Positions 56,910 through 64,000 of a stretch of 64,000 bases of DNA are shown piece after piece. Position 1 is the first letter of the stretch; every line of letters starts with the position of its first letter. Below the pieces are notes generated by a model. That model saw only the letters and a list, made by a program, of their open reading frames with translations. It had not been told where the DNA came from and ran no database searches. The stretch is taken from assembly GCF_030316765.1 (NCBI RefSeq), contig NZ_JASZYT010000013.1, positions 1-64,000 on the forward strand. The letters are read 5' to 3'. The translations under genes were made by a program, and so were the position numbers. This stretch comes from Variovorax saccharolyticus. Its GTDB lineage: Bacteria; Pseudomonadota; Gammaproteobacteria; Burkholderiales; Burkholderiaceae_C.

Positions 56910-58285
56910 GTCCCGCTTTTCGCCTGGCGGCCAGCGCTGCCGCCATCGGGCTCCTGGCAGGCTGCGCCTCGGTCGGCATCGACGATGCGCTGCAGGAAAC
57001 CAACGCCGATGCCCAGGCCTTCACCCAGGGAAGCCTGGCGCTGAGCCGCACCCAGGACGAGCGCGATCGCCGTTCGGCCCTGGTGCAGGACCTGCTCGCG
57101 AAGCCCTTGTCGCAGGACGACGCGGTGCAGCTTGCGCTCGCCAACAGCCCGGCCCTCCAGGCGCTGATCGCGCAGAGCTGGGCCGACATCGCGGCGGCCG
57201 ACCAGACCGGCCGGCTTCCCAATCCGATCTTCAAGTTCGACCGCCTGCGCATCGACAGCGAACTCGAGCTGGGCCGCCTGCTGTCCGTCGGACTGGTCGA
57301 TCTGATCCTGCTGCCGCGTCGGCTCGCCATCTCGAAGAGCCAGTCGAGCCAGGCCAGGATGCAGCTGACCGCCAACGTGATCGACCAGGTCACGCAGGTG
57401 CGCCAGGCCTGGGTGCGGGCGGTCGCGGCCCAGCAGACGCTCAAGTACGCCGAACAGGTCAACCGCTCGGCAGAGGCCAGCGCCGAGCTGGCGCGCCGGA
57501 TGCAGCAGGTCGGCAACTTCAGCAAGCTGCAGCGCGCGCGCCAGCAGGCTTTCTATGCCGACGCGACCACCCGGCTGGCCCTGGCGCGGCATGCCGCCAC
57601 GGCGGCGCGCGAGGACTTGATCCGCGCACTGGGACTGGACGATGCGCAGGCGGCGCGCCTGAGCCTGCCCGAACGACTGCCCGACCTGCCGCCGGCGGCC
57701 CGTACGGCCGAGGAGATCGCGGCCGCCGCGACCGCGCAGCGCGTGGATGTCCGGATCGCGCGCGCCCGGCTCGAGGCCGCCGGCCAGTCGCAGGGCATCA
57801 ACCTGCTGTCGACCTTCACCGAGGTCGAGGTCGGGGGCCGGCACGACACCGTCTTCGACGATGCCACGAGGACTCAGAGCACGCGCCGCGGCTTCGAGGT
57901 CGACATCCGCCTGCCGCTGTTCGACTGGGGAACGGCCCGGCGGGACGCCCTGGACGCGGAGGCGCTGGCGGCCGCCAACCGCTACGACGCCACGGTGCGC
58001 GCCGCATCCTCGCAATTGCGCGAGAGCTATTCGGCGTACCGCACCGCCCATGACATCGCGCGCCACTACCGCGACGAGATCGTGCCGCTGCGCCAGACCA
58101 TGACCGAGGAGAACGTGCTTCGCTACAACGGCATGCTGATCGGGGTCTTCGAACTGCTGGCGGAGGCGCGCGACCAGATCGCCAGCGTCAGCGCCGCCAT
58201 CGACGCCCAGCAGCAGTTCTGGCTCGCCGACGCCGCGCTGGCCGCCTCGACCATCGGCCGGCCGCCGGCAGCCACCAACCCATGA
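56906..58285 (+). CDS. TolC-family outer-membrane efflux lipoprotein
   Basis: 459-residue outer-membrane factor. It starts with GTG at 56906, has lipobox LLAGC and then the two OEP repeats (VQLALANSPALQALIAQSWADIAAADQ; RIARARLEAAGQSQGINLLSTFTEVEVG). It would form the exit channel of an efflux system. No RND or adaptor gene is present in the cluster, so it may serve pumps encoded elsewhere. It overlaps the preceding gene and also the oxidase ATG by 4 bp. Confidence 0.9.
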   Translation: MSPAFRLAASAAAIGLLAGCASVGIDDALQETNADAQAFTQGSLALSRTQDERDRRSALVQDLLAKPLSQDDAVQLALANSPALQALIAQSWADIAAADQTGRLPNPIFKFDRLRIDSELELGRLLSVGLVDLILLPRRLAISKSQSSQARMQLTANVIDQVTQVRQAWVRAVAAQQTLKYAEQVNRSAEASAELARRMQQVGNFSKLQRARQQAFYADATTRLALARHAATAAREDLIRALGLDDAQAARLSLPERLPDLPPAARTAEEIAAAATAQRVDVRIARARLEAAGQSQGINLLSTFTEVEVGGRHDTVFDDATRTQSTRRGFEVDIRLPLFDWGTARRDALDAEALAAANRYDATVRAASSQLRESYSAYRTAHDIARHYRDEIVPLRQTMTEENVLRYNGMLIGVFELLAEARDQIASVSAAIDAQQQFWLADAALAASTIGRPPAATNP

Positions 58286-59706
58286 ACGACATGACGAACC
58301 GACGCAATTTTCTCGGCGCCGCCGGCGCCATCACCGGCGCCGTCGCCGCCTCGACGGTGAGCAAGGTGGCCATGGCCGCGTTGCCGGAGCCCGTGTTCCA
58401 GACCACGCCAGACACCGTGCCGCCACGGGCGCCCTCGAGCGGGCGGCCCTACGACCCGGTGGTCACGCTCAACGGCTGGACTCTGCCGTTCCGGATGAAC
58501 CGGGGCGTCAAGGAGTTCCACCTGGTGGCCGAGCCCGTGGTGCGCGAGATGGCGCCCGGCTTCAAGGCCAATCTGTGGGGCTACAACGGCCAGTCGCCCG
58601 GACCCACGATCGAGGTCGTGGAGGGTGACCGGGTCCGGATCTTCGTCACCAACAAGCTGCCCGAGCACACCAGCATTCACTGGCATGGCCAGCGCCTGCC
58701 GAACGGCATGGACGGTGTCTCGGGGCTTACGCAGCCGCCGATCCGGCCGGGCAAGACCTTCGTCTACGAGTTCGTCGCGCGTCGTCCCGGCACTTTCATG
58801 TACCACCCGCATGCGGACGAGATGGTGCAGATGGCGATGGGGATGATGGGCTTCTGGGTGACGCATCCGAAGGGCGAGCACCCGTTGATCGACAAGGTCG
58901 ATCGCGACTTCGTCTTCCTGCTGAATGCCTACGACGTCGAGCCCGGGAGCGCCACGCCGAGGATCATGACGATGCTCGACTTCAACCTGTGGTCATGGAA
59001 CAGCCGGATCTTCCCGGGCATCGATTCGCTCAACGTCCGGCTCGGCGACAAGGTGCGCATCCGCGTCGGCAACCTGACGATGACCAACCACCCGATGCAC
59101 CTGCACGGCCACGAGTTCCAGGTGACGGGCACGGATGGCGGGCCGACGCCCCGCGGCACGCGCCTGAACGAGGTGACGACGGACGTGGCGGTCGGCCAGA
59201 TGCGCCAGCTGGAGTTCGTGGCCGACGAGGAGGGCGACTGGGCCTTTCACTGCCACAAGAGCCACCACACCATGAACGCCATGGGGCATGATGTTCCGAC
59301 CATGATCGGTGTCGACCACAAGGACATCACCCGCCGCATCGGCGACCTCGTGCCCGACTACATGGTGATGGGTGAGCGCGGCATGGCCGACATGGGGGAG
59401 ATGGCGATGCCGATCCCCGACAACACGGCCCCCATGATGGGAGGTGAAGGCCCGTTCGGCTCGGTCGACATGGGCGGCATGTTCAGTGTCGTGAAGGTTC
59501 GCAGGGGACAGAAGGCCGGCGACTATTCCAATCCCGGCTGGTTCAAGCATCCCAAGGGCACGGTGGCCTACGAACTGGACGGCCCGGCGCCCGAAGCCCG
59601 GCGGCAACGCGGTGCGGGCGCCGCCGCGATGCCCGCGCACAACATGCCGGCCAGCAACATCGAGGTGCAGATCCGCAAGCCCGCGGGCAGCCACTCGGGC
59701 CATTGA
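58282..59706 (+). CDS. Tat-exported multicopper oxidase
   Basis: 474-residue copper oxidase. The Tat signal is NRRNFLGAAGA. The copper-binding motifs are HWHG (His 133, 135), HPH (His 175, 177), HPMHLHGH (His 270-277) and HCHKSHHTMNAM, which gives His 323, Cys 324, His 325, His 329 and an axial Met 334 for the type 1 copper. A Met-rich stretch (about 378-400) may bind extra copper. It probably oxidises periplasmic Cu(I) for detoxification. It is coupled to the TolC gene and followed by the CusF-like gene. Confidence 0.95.
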   Translation: MNDMTNRRNFLGAAGAITGAVAASTVSKVAMAALPEPVFQTTPDTVPPRAPSSGRPYDPVVTLNGWTLPFRMNRGVKEFHLVAEPVVREMAPGFKANLWGYNGQSPGPTIEVVEGDRVRIFVTNKLPEHTSIHWHGQRLPNGMDGVSGLTQPPIRPGKTFVYEFVARRPGTFMYHPHADEMVQMAMGMMGFWVTHPKGEHPLIDKVDRDFVFLLNAYDVEPGSATPRIMTMLDFNLWSWNSRIFPGIDSLNVRLGDKVRIRVGNLTMTNHPMHLHGHEFQVTGTDGGPTPRGTRLNEVTTDVAVGQMRQLEFVADEEGDWAFHCHKSHHTMNAMGHDVPTMIGVDHKDITRRIGDLVPDYMVMGERGMADMGEMAMPIPDNTAPMMGGEGPFGSVDMGGMFSVVKVRRGQKAGDYSNPGWFKHPKGTVAYELDGPAPEARRQRGAGAAAMPAHNMPASNIEVQIRKPAGSHSGH

Positions 59707-59758
59707 CCCACCCACACACTCTCCCTATCTCCTGTTCGCTTGCGATGGAAGGAAACGC

Positions 59759-60139
59759 ATGAAGTACACACTGCATCACACCGCTCTCGCGGCGCTGCTG
59801 GCCCTTGCGGCCGCGGGCGCCACGGCCGCCGACAGCCATGCCGGCGGCCACGATCATGACCACGGCGCGGCCAGCGCGGGCCCGTCGGGCGGCCAGCCGG
59901 CGGCCGCCGCGGCCGACCTTTCCGAAGGGGAGATCCGCAAGATCGACCTCGACACCAAGAGGCTCACGCTCAAGCACGGTCCGCTCAAGAATCTGGACAT
60001 GGCGGGGATGACCATGGTCTTCCAGATCAAGGACCCGGCGCAGCTCGAGAAGCTCCAGGTCGGCGAGAAGGTCCGCTTCCGGGCCGAGAAGATCGACGGC
60101 AAGCTGACGGTGACGCGGATCGAGCCCCAGGCCCGCTGA
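59759..60139 (+). CDS. CusF-like periplasmic copper-binding protein
   Basis: 126-residue protein with a signal, a His-rich N-terminal stretch (HAGGHDHDHG), and a CusF-type small barrel: EGEIRKIDLDTKRLTLKHGP, then MAGMTMVFQIKDPAQLEKL and GEKVRFRAEKI. The Cu(I) ligands His 73, Met 84 and Met 86 are kept; the capping Trp of E. coli CusF is replaced by Met 81. It would shuttle copper in the periplasm. AAGGAAACGC precedes the ATG. It is the last gene of the copper cluster. Confidence 0.92.
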   Translation: MKYTLHHTALAALLALAAAGATAADSHAGGHDHDHGAASAGPSGGQPAAAAADLSEGEIRKIDLDTKRLTLKHGPLKNLDMAGMTMVFQIKDPAQLEKLQVGEKVRFRAEKIDGKLTVTRIEPQAR

Positions 60140-60149
60140 GGCCGCCGGC

Positions 60150-61055
60150 TCAGGGCGCGGAGCCGTCCGCCGCAGCCTCGAAGATGTCCCGCAACCATTG
60201 CGCGAACACGCGCACCCGCGACGACAGCTGCCGGTTCTGCGCGTACAGCACCGACACCGGCATCGGCGGCGGCGCGAACATCGGCAGCACCACCTTCAAG
60301 CGGCCTTCCGCAAGCTCGCCGGACACGCGGTAGCGCGGGACCTGCACCAGCCCGAGCCCCGCGACGGCCGAGCCCGTGTACAGGTCGGTGCCCGTCACCG
60401 AGACGATGCCGCCCAGCTGCACGGCCGTGACGCGTCCGTCGACCGTGAACTCGAGCGGCAGCGCCTGGCCCGTGGCGCTGGAGATGTAGTTGACCGCCTG
60501 GTGCGCGACCAGCGCCTCCAGGTCCGCGGGCTCGCCGTGCCGCGCCAGGTAGGCCGGGCTCGCGACCGTGACCTGCGGCAGCAGCGCCACGCGGCGCCCG
60601 ACCATCGACGAGTCGCGCAGCGTGCCGGCGCGCAGCACGCAATCCACGCCCTCGCGCACGAGGTCGACCAGCCGGTCGTCTTCGCCGATGTGCAGCGCCA
60701 GTTCGGGATAGCGCGCGAGAAAGTCCGGCAGGGCCGGCACCACGAAATGGCGGGCCAGCGTCCCTTGCAGGTTCACGCGCAGCAGGCCCTTGGGCGCCGC
60801 GTTCCTGAAGGAGCCCTCGGCCTCTTCCATGTCCGCCAGCAAACGCACGCAGCGGCGCAAGTAGGCCTCGCCGTCCTGCGTGAGACGCACGGTGCGCGTG
60901 GTCCGCTCCAGCAGCCGGGCGCCGATGCGCGTCTCCATGCGCTTGATCAGGTTGGTGATGGTGGCGCGCGGAATCTGGAGGTCTTCCGAGGCCTGGGTGA
61001 AGCTCTGGCGCTCGGCGATCCGCACGAAGGCCTTCATTTCCTGGAAGCGGTCCAT
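60150..61055 (-). CDS. LysR-family transcriptional regulator
   Basis: 301-residue LysR regulator. The HTH is MKAFVRIAERQSFTQASEDLQIPRATITNLIKRMETRIGA-like; the effector domain begins LLRVNLQGTLARHFVVPALPDF. It is divergent from the SDR oxidoreductase gene and likely controls it and perhaps the following Bug receptor. It is tail-to-tail with the copper cluster, 10 bp apart. An inverted repeat GAATG-N6-CATTC at 61123-61138 lies in the shared region. Confidence 0.93.
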   Translation of the reverse strand: MDRFQEMKAFVRIAERQSFTQASEDLQIPRATITNLIKRMETRIGARLLERTTRTVRLTQDGEAYLRRCVRLLADMEEAEGSFRNAAPKGLLRVNLQGTLARHFVVPALPDFLARYPELALHIGEDDRLVDLVREGVDCVLRAGTLRDSSMVGRRVALLPQVTVASPAYLARHGEPADLEALVAHQAVNYISSATGQALPLEFTVDGRVTAVQLGGIVSVTGTDLYTGSAVAGLGLVQVPRYRVSGELAEGRLKVVLPMFAPPPMPVSVLYAQNRQLSSRVRVFAQWLRDIFEAAADGSAP

Positions 61056-61171
61056 CGTTGCTGGCTATTGTTGATGAAAATGGAATTGTATTGGCGAGGT
61101 GCTGATGATTATCTTTTGCTTGGAATGATCGACCATTCGTCCACCCAACCACCACAACAAGGAATCGCAGC

Positions 61172-61915
61172 ATGAACACAGCCCGCAACACCCGCGTCGC
61201 CCTCGTCACCGGCGCCTCGCGCGGCATCGGCGCCGCCGTCGCACGGCGGCTCGCCAGGGACGGCTTTGCCGTCGCCGTCAACTACGCCTCCGGCTCCGCG
61301 CAGGCGGACGCGCTGGTCGCCGAACTCGAGGCCGCGGGTTCCCGGGCCATCGCGGTCCAGGCCGACGTGGCGAATGCCGAGCAGGTCCGCCGCCTGTTCG
61401 ACACCGTCGAGACCGCACTCGGCAAAGTCGGGCTGCTGGTCAACAACGCCGGCGTGCTGAAGACCGCGCCGCTGGCCGAACACAGCGACGCCCTCTACGA
61501 CCAGGCTTTCGACATCAACGTGCGCGGCACCTTCAACACGCTGCGCGAAGCGGCGGCACGTCTGGTCGACGGCGGGCGCATCGTCAATTTCTCGAGCACG
61601 ACCTTGGCGCTGAACATGCCCGGGTACGCGATCTACAACGCCACCAAGGCGGCGGTCGAGGCCTTCACGCAGGTGTTCGCCAAGGAGCTGCGCGGACGCG
61701 ACATCACGGTGAACGCGGTCGCGCCCGGCCCGATCGCCACCTCGCTGTTCCTGGACGGCAAGACCGACGAACAGATCCAGACCTTCGCGAAGATGCCGCC
61801 GCTGCAGCGCCTCGGCCAGCCCGAGGACATCGCTTCGGTGGTGTCTTTCCTCGCCGGCCCGGATGGCGGCTGGGTCAACGGCCAGATCCTGCGTGCCAAC
61901 GGCGGCATCGCCTGA
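61172..61915 (+). CDS. SDR family oxidoreductase
   Basis: 247-residue classical short-chain dehydrogenase. The nucleotide site is TGASRGIG near the N-terminus, NNAG follows at about 92, the catalytic Ser is in NFSSTTLAL and the YxxxK is YNATK (Tyr and Lys). The C-terminus is LRANGGIA. The NADP preference and the substrate cannot be told. AAGGAATCG precedes the ATG. It is divergent from the LysR gene. Confidence 0.92.
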   Translation: MNTARNTRVALVTGASRGIGAAVARRLARDGFAVAVNYASGSAQADALVAELEAAGSRAIAVQADVANAEQVRRLFDTVETALGKVGLLVNNAGVLKTAPLAEHSDALYDQAFDINVRGTFNTLREAAARLVDGGRIVNFSSTTLALNMPGYAIYNATKAAVEAFTQVFAKELRGRDITVNAVAPGPIATSLFLDGKTDEQIQTFAKMPPLQRLGQPEDIASVVSFLAGPDGGWVNGQILRANGGIA

Positions 61916-61999
61916 CGCATCGCTGCTCGCGGCCTGCCCGGCAGGCCGGCACAAAACCTGCTGGACGGGCGTCGTGCGGCGGATCAGACTCTGCCGTGT

Positions 62000-62018
62000 C
62001 CGGCACCGGCGGTGCCGG
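62000..62018 (+). terminator. 8-bp hairpin after the SDR gene
   Basis: CCGGCACC-GGC-GGTGCCGG, an 8-bp stem with a 3-nt loop, 85 bp after the SDR stop and 36 bp before the receptor start. It is followed by TACTTCC, so only weakly terminator-like. Confidence 0.4.
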
Positions 62019-62053
62019 TACTTCCACTCCAGCTTGAAAGCGATCCATCACCC

Positions 62054-63031
62054 ATGTCCCTTGCCCGACCCCTCTTCGTGGCGCTAGTCGCTGCCTCCAG
62101 CCTGGTCGTTGCCACGCCGTCCCCGGCGCAGGACAACTATCCCAACCATCCGGTCAAGGTCGTCGTCGCACTGCCGGCCGGCGGCAGCGTGGACATGGTG
62201 GCACGGCTGCTCAGCCAGCAGCTGGCGACCGACCTGGGCCAGCCCTTCGTGGTCGACAACAAGGCCGGCGCCTCCGGCCAGATCGGGACCCCGGTGGTGG
62301 CGAAGGCGGCGCCTGACGGCTACACCCTCATGGTGTCGCCCGCTTCCTTCCTGACCACCAACAAGAGCATCTTCAAGACCCTGCCGTACAACCCGGAAAC
62401 CGACTTCGCCCCCGTCACCAAGCTGGTCAACCAGGCCATGGTGCTGGTGGTGCGCGACAAAACCCGGTTCGCGACCGTGGGCGACGTGCTGGCAGCGGCC
62501 AAGGCCAACCCCGGCAAGCTGAGCTATGCGTCATCGGGGGACGGCAGCCCGCAGCACCTGGCGGGCCTCATGTTCGAGAGCCGGACCGGCGCCAAGCTGC
62601 TGCACGTTCCGTACAAGGGCGGGGCGCCGGCGATCACCGACCTGATCGGCGGCGTCGTCGACATGGCCTTCGCCCCGCTGCCCGAGGCCCTGCCGCACAT
62701 CAAGGCCGGCAAGCTGCACCCGGTCGGCGTGCTGAGCGAGAAGCGCGCGGTGTCGGCGCCGGACATCCCGACGCTGCGCGAAGGCGGCGTCGACAACGTC
62801 GTGCTGTCGGCATGGATCGGCCTGCTGGCGCCGGCCAAGACGCCTCAGCCGATCCTGGACCGTCTCAACAAGTCGGCGAAGACGCTGCTCGAGGGCGACT
62901 CCAAGGCCAAGCTGCTGGAGGTGGGCATGGAGCCGGCAACCAGCGAGACCAAGCCGCTCGGGCAGGTCATCGCGGAAGAAATCCGCATCCATGCCGAACT
63001 GGTGAAGGCCGCCGGCCTGGTGCCGCAATAG
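62054..63031 (+). CDS. Bug-family (TctC-like) periplasmic receptor
   Basis: 325-residue tripartite-tricarboxylate-type receptor. There is an N-terminal signal (FVALVAASSLVVATPSPAQ), then YPNHPVKVVVALPAGGSVDMVARLL, VDNKAGASGQIG, DGYTLMVSP and HVPYKGGAPAITDLIGG. The ligand is probably a carboxylate. It lies 138 bp after the SDR gene with a hairpin between. No membrane subunits are present nearby. The ATG at 62054 gives the signal; a longer frame from 62012 is not supported. Confidence 0.93.
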   Translation: MSLARPLFVALVAASSLVVATPSPAQDNYPNHPVKVVVALPAGGSVDMVARLLSQQLATDLGQPFVVDNKAGASGQIGTPVVAKAAPDGYTLMVSPASFLTTNKSIFKTLPYNPETDFAPVTKLVNQAMVLVVRDKTRFATVGDVLAAAKANPGKLSYASSGDGSPQHLAGLMFESRTGAKLLHVPYKGGAPAITDLIGGVVDMAFAPLPEALPHIKAGKLHPVGVLSEKRAVSAPDIPTLREGGVDNVVLSAWIGLLAPAKTPQPILDRLNKSAKTLLEGDSKAKLLEVGMEPATSETKPLGQVIAEEIRIHAELVKAAGLVPQ

Positions 63032-63071
63032 CCGCTGCGGCGAGGGCGGACTCCAACCGGGGAGCCCGCCG

Positions 63072-63449
63072 CTAGGGCGTCTCGGAGGCGTCGAAGTCGA
63101 GCTCCACCTTGGCGCCGTTCGGGTCGTGGCAGAACAGCTGCCAGGTGCCCGCGCCGGCCTGCTGGCGCAGCTCGTACGGGATGCCGCTGCGGTCGAAGCG
63201 GGCTTTGACCGCGCGCAGGTCCTGCGCCGTGAAGGCCATGTGGTCGATGACGCCGGTGCGCTGCGCCGGCACTGGCCTGCCGAAGTACAGGTGCAGCACG
63301 GCCTGCGGCCCGCTGCCGTAGAGCCAGGCGCCCGGGAAGCCGAGGTCCGGCCGGTGGCCGACCCGCAGCCCGAGCAGGCCGGTATAGAAGTCCAGCGTCT
63401 TCTGCTCGTCCTCCGCGGTCACGGTGAAGTGGTTCATGCCGACGATCAT
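63072..63449 (-). CDS. VOC family (glyoxalase/extradiol dioxygenase-like) protein
   Basis: 125-residue VOC protein. The pattern MIVGMNHFTVTAEDEQKTLDFY at the start, then DHMAFTAQDL and KVELDFDA, fits a single VOC pair. The likely metal ligands are His 7, His 70 and Glu 117. GGAGAG precedes the ATG at 63449; the longer frame is not supported. It lies 22 bp after the quinone oxidoreductase gene in the same direction. Confidence 0.88.
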   Translation of the reverse strand: MIVGMNHFTVTAEDEQKTLDFYTGLLGLRVGHRPDLGFPGAWLYGSGPQAVLHLYFGRPVPAQRTGVIDHMAFTAQDLRAVKARFDRSGIPYELRQQAGAGTWQLFCHDPNGAKVELDFDASETP

Positions 63450-63471
63450 GGAAGTCTCTCCTGTGCGGGTG

Positions 63472-64000
63472 TCATGGCAGCAGCACCAGCGCGCCGATGG
63501 TGGCGCGCGATTCGAGCCGTTCGTGCGCCTGCGCCGCGGCGTCGAGCGGGAAGCGTTCGATCGGCGGCAGGCGGATCGCACCGTCGGCGAGCGCCTGCCA
63601 GACCCGCTGCGCACGTTCGGCGAGTTGCGCGGGCGTCGAGACGTAGTCGAACACCACGGGCCGCGAGAAACTCAGCGACTTGGCCACCAGCGCGTCGGGC
63701 GGCAAGGGCTGCAGCGGGCCGCTGGCCTGGCCGAGGCTGATCCAGTGGCCGCGACGCGCCAACGCGGCGAGGTTCTCGTCGCGGGCGGCGTCGCCCAGGC
63801 CGTCGATCACCACGTCGGCGCCGCCGCAGAGGCGCTGCACCGCATCGGCGAAGCGGTAGTCGCGGGTCACGACCACGTGCTCGCACCCGTGCTCGCGCGC
63901 GACGCGAGCCTTGTCCTCGCTCGACACCGTGCCGATCACCACTGCGCCGAGCCGGCGCGCCCAGGCGCAGACCAGCAGGCCCACGCCACCGGCGGCCGCA
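63472..64000 (-). CDS. Quinone oxidoreductase-like protein (5' part beyond window)
   Basis: C-terminal about 175 residues of a zinc-type alcohol dehydrogenase/quinone oxidoreductase family protein. The end of the Rossmann signature is seen at the edge (AAAGGVGLL), followed by LGAVVIGTVSSEDKARVAREHG, DVVIDGLGD and the C-terminal LDAAAQAHERLESRATIGALVL that is typical of the family. It probably reduces quinones or enones with NADPH. The frame is open to base 64000, so the N-terminus lies outside. Confidence 0.9.
   Translation of the reverse strand, partial: AAAGGVGLLVCAWARRLGAVVIGTVSSEDKARVAREHGCEHVVVTRDYRFADAVQRLCGGADVVIDGLGDAARDENLAALARRGHWISLGQASGPLQPLPPDALVAKSLSFSRPVVFDYVSTPAQLAERAQRVWQALADGAIRLPPIERFPLDAAAQAHERLESRATIGALVLLP

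Noticed and set aside
1..64000. CRISPR arrays, prophage, transposases, rRNA or tRNA genes
   Set aside because: I looked for regularly spaced repeats, transposase or integrase motifs and tRNA arms and saw none that hold up.

Overview
The window is about 64 kb of high-GC DNA packed with genes on both strands. It looks like a chromosome segment of a betaproteobacterium in the order Burkholderiales, probably near Variovorax/Comamonadaceae. The reasons are two Bug-type (TctC) periplasmic receptors, DUF3182 and DUF2970 proteins, a short H-NS protein with the WxGRGPxPxWL motif, many LysR regulators and the codon/GC style. This placement is inferred from gene content, not from a marker gene. I found no rRNA, tRNA, insertion sequence, phage gene or CRISPR array.

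Layout, left to right. 1-3952 (minus): an operon for a small membrane protein, an AI-2E family permease, a NodT-type outer-membrane efflux lipoprotein and an HlyD-type adaptor that runs off the left edge; a good promoter with a 12-bp palindrome precedes it. 4089-7045: an orphan histidine kinase, a glycine-zipper lipoprotein and an FxLYD-like membrane protein. 7279-12640: a very large regulator (cyclase-AAA-helical repeat-LuxR), a DUF4242 protein and an FAD oxidoreductase, with a 16-bp palindrome before the oxidoreductase. 12660-15101: a MarR regulator divergent from a tannase/feruloyl-esterase lipoprotein, with a 14-bp palindrome between. 15111-21382: an ABM-like protein, a YihY protein, an unusual M81 peptidase-RidA fusion with its Bug receptor and LysR regulator, and a lipocalin. 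21630-29013: H-NS with two DNA-binding motifs, an orphan ABC-type binding protein, a poly-Gly lipoprotein, a recQ gene broken by an internal deletion, a DUF3182 ATP-grasp-like protein and an alpha/beta hydrolase.

29150-38844 is the most interesting metabolic locus. A LacI regulator is divergent from an apparent operon of two permeases, an ATPase, a binding protein, a VOC protein, a RuBisCO-like protein, a DUF1537 four-carbon-acid-sugar kinase and then a periplasmic GH3 beta-glucosidase. It reads as uptake plus phosphorylation and carbon-carbon cleavage of a sugar-acid-like compound. The kinase/RuBisCO-like pair resembles the end of the known D-apiose (3-oxo-isoapionate) routes, but the other apiose genes are absent and the substrate is unknown.

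38947-50316: a DacA-type carboxypeptidase, GNAT, MliC-like lysozyme inhibitor, a Tat-exported protein, a SulP anion transporter, kdpE and a shortened kdpD without kdpFABC in the window, a DUF2970 protein, an IscR-like regulator that has lost cluster-ligand cysteines, and a REC-EAL c-di-GMP phosphodiesterase. 50590-54574: an M23 peptidase-bactofilin morphogenesis module, then an SPFH protein, a small ribbon-helix-helix protein and a serine hydrolase behind a promoter overlapped by a perfect 16-bp palindrome. 54591-60139: small envelope proteins and a copper-handling cluster (His-rich protein, exported protein, TolC, multicopper oxidase, CusF-like). 60150-64000: a LysR regulator divergent from an SDR oxidoreductase, a second Bug receptor, a VOC protein and a quinone oxidoreductase cut by the right edge.
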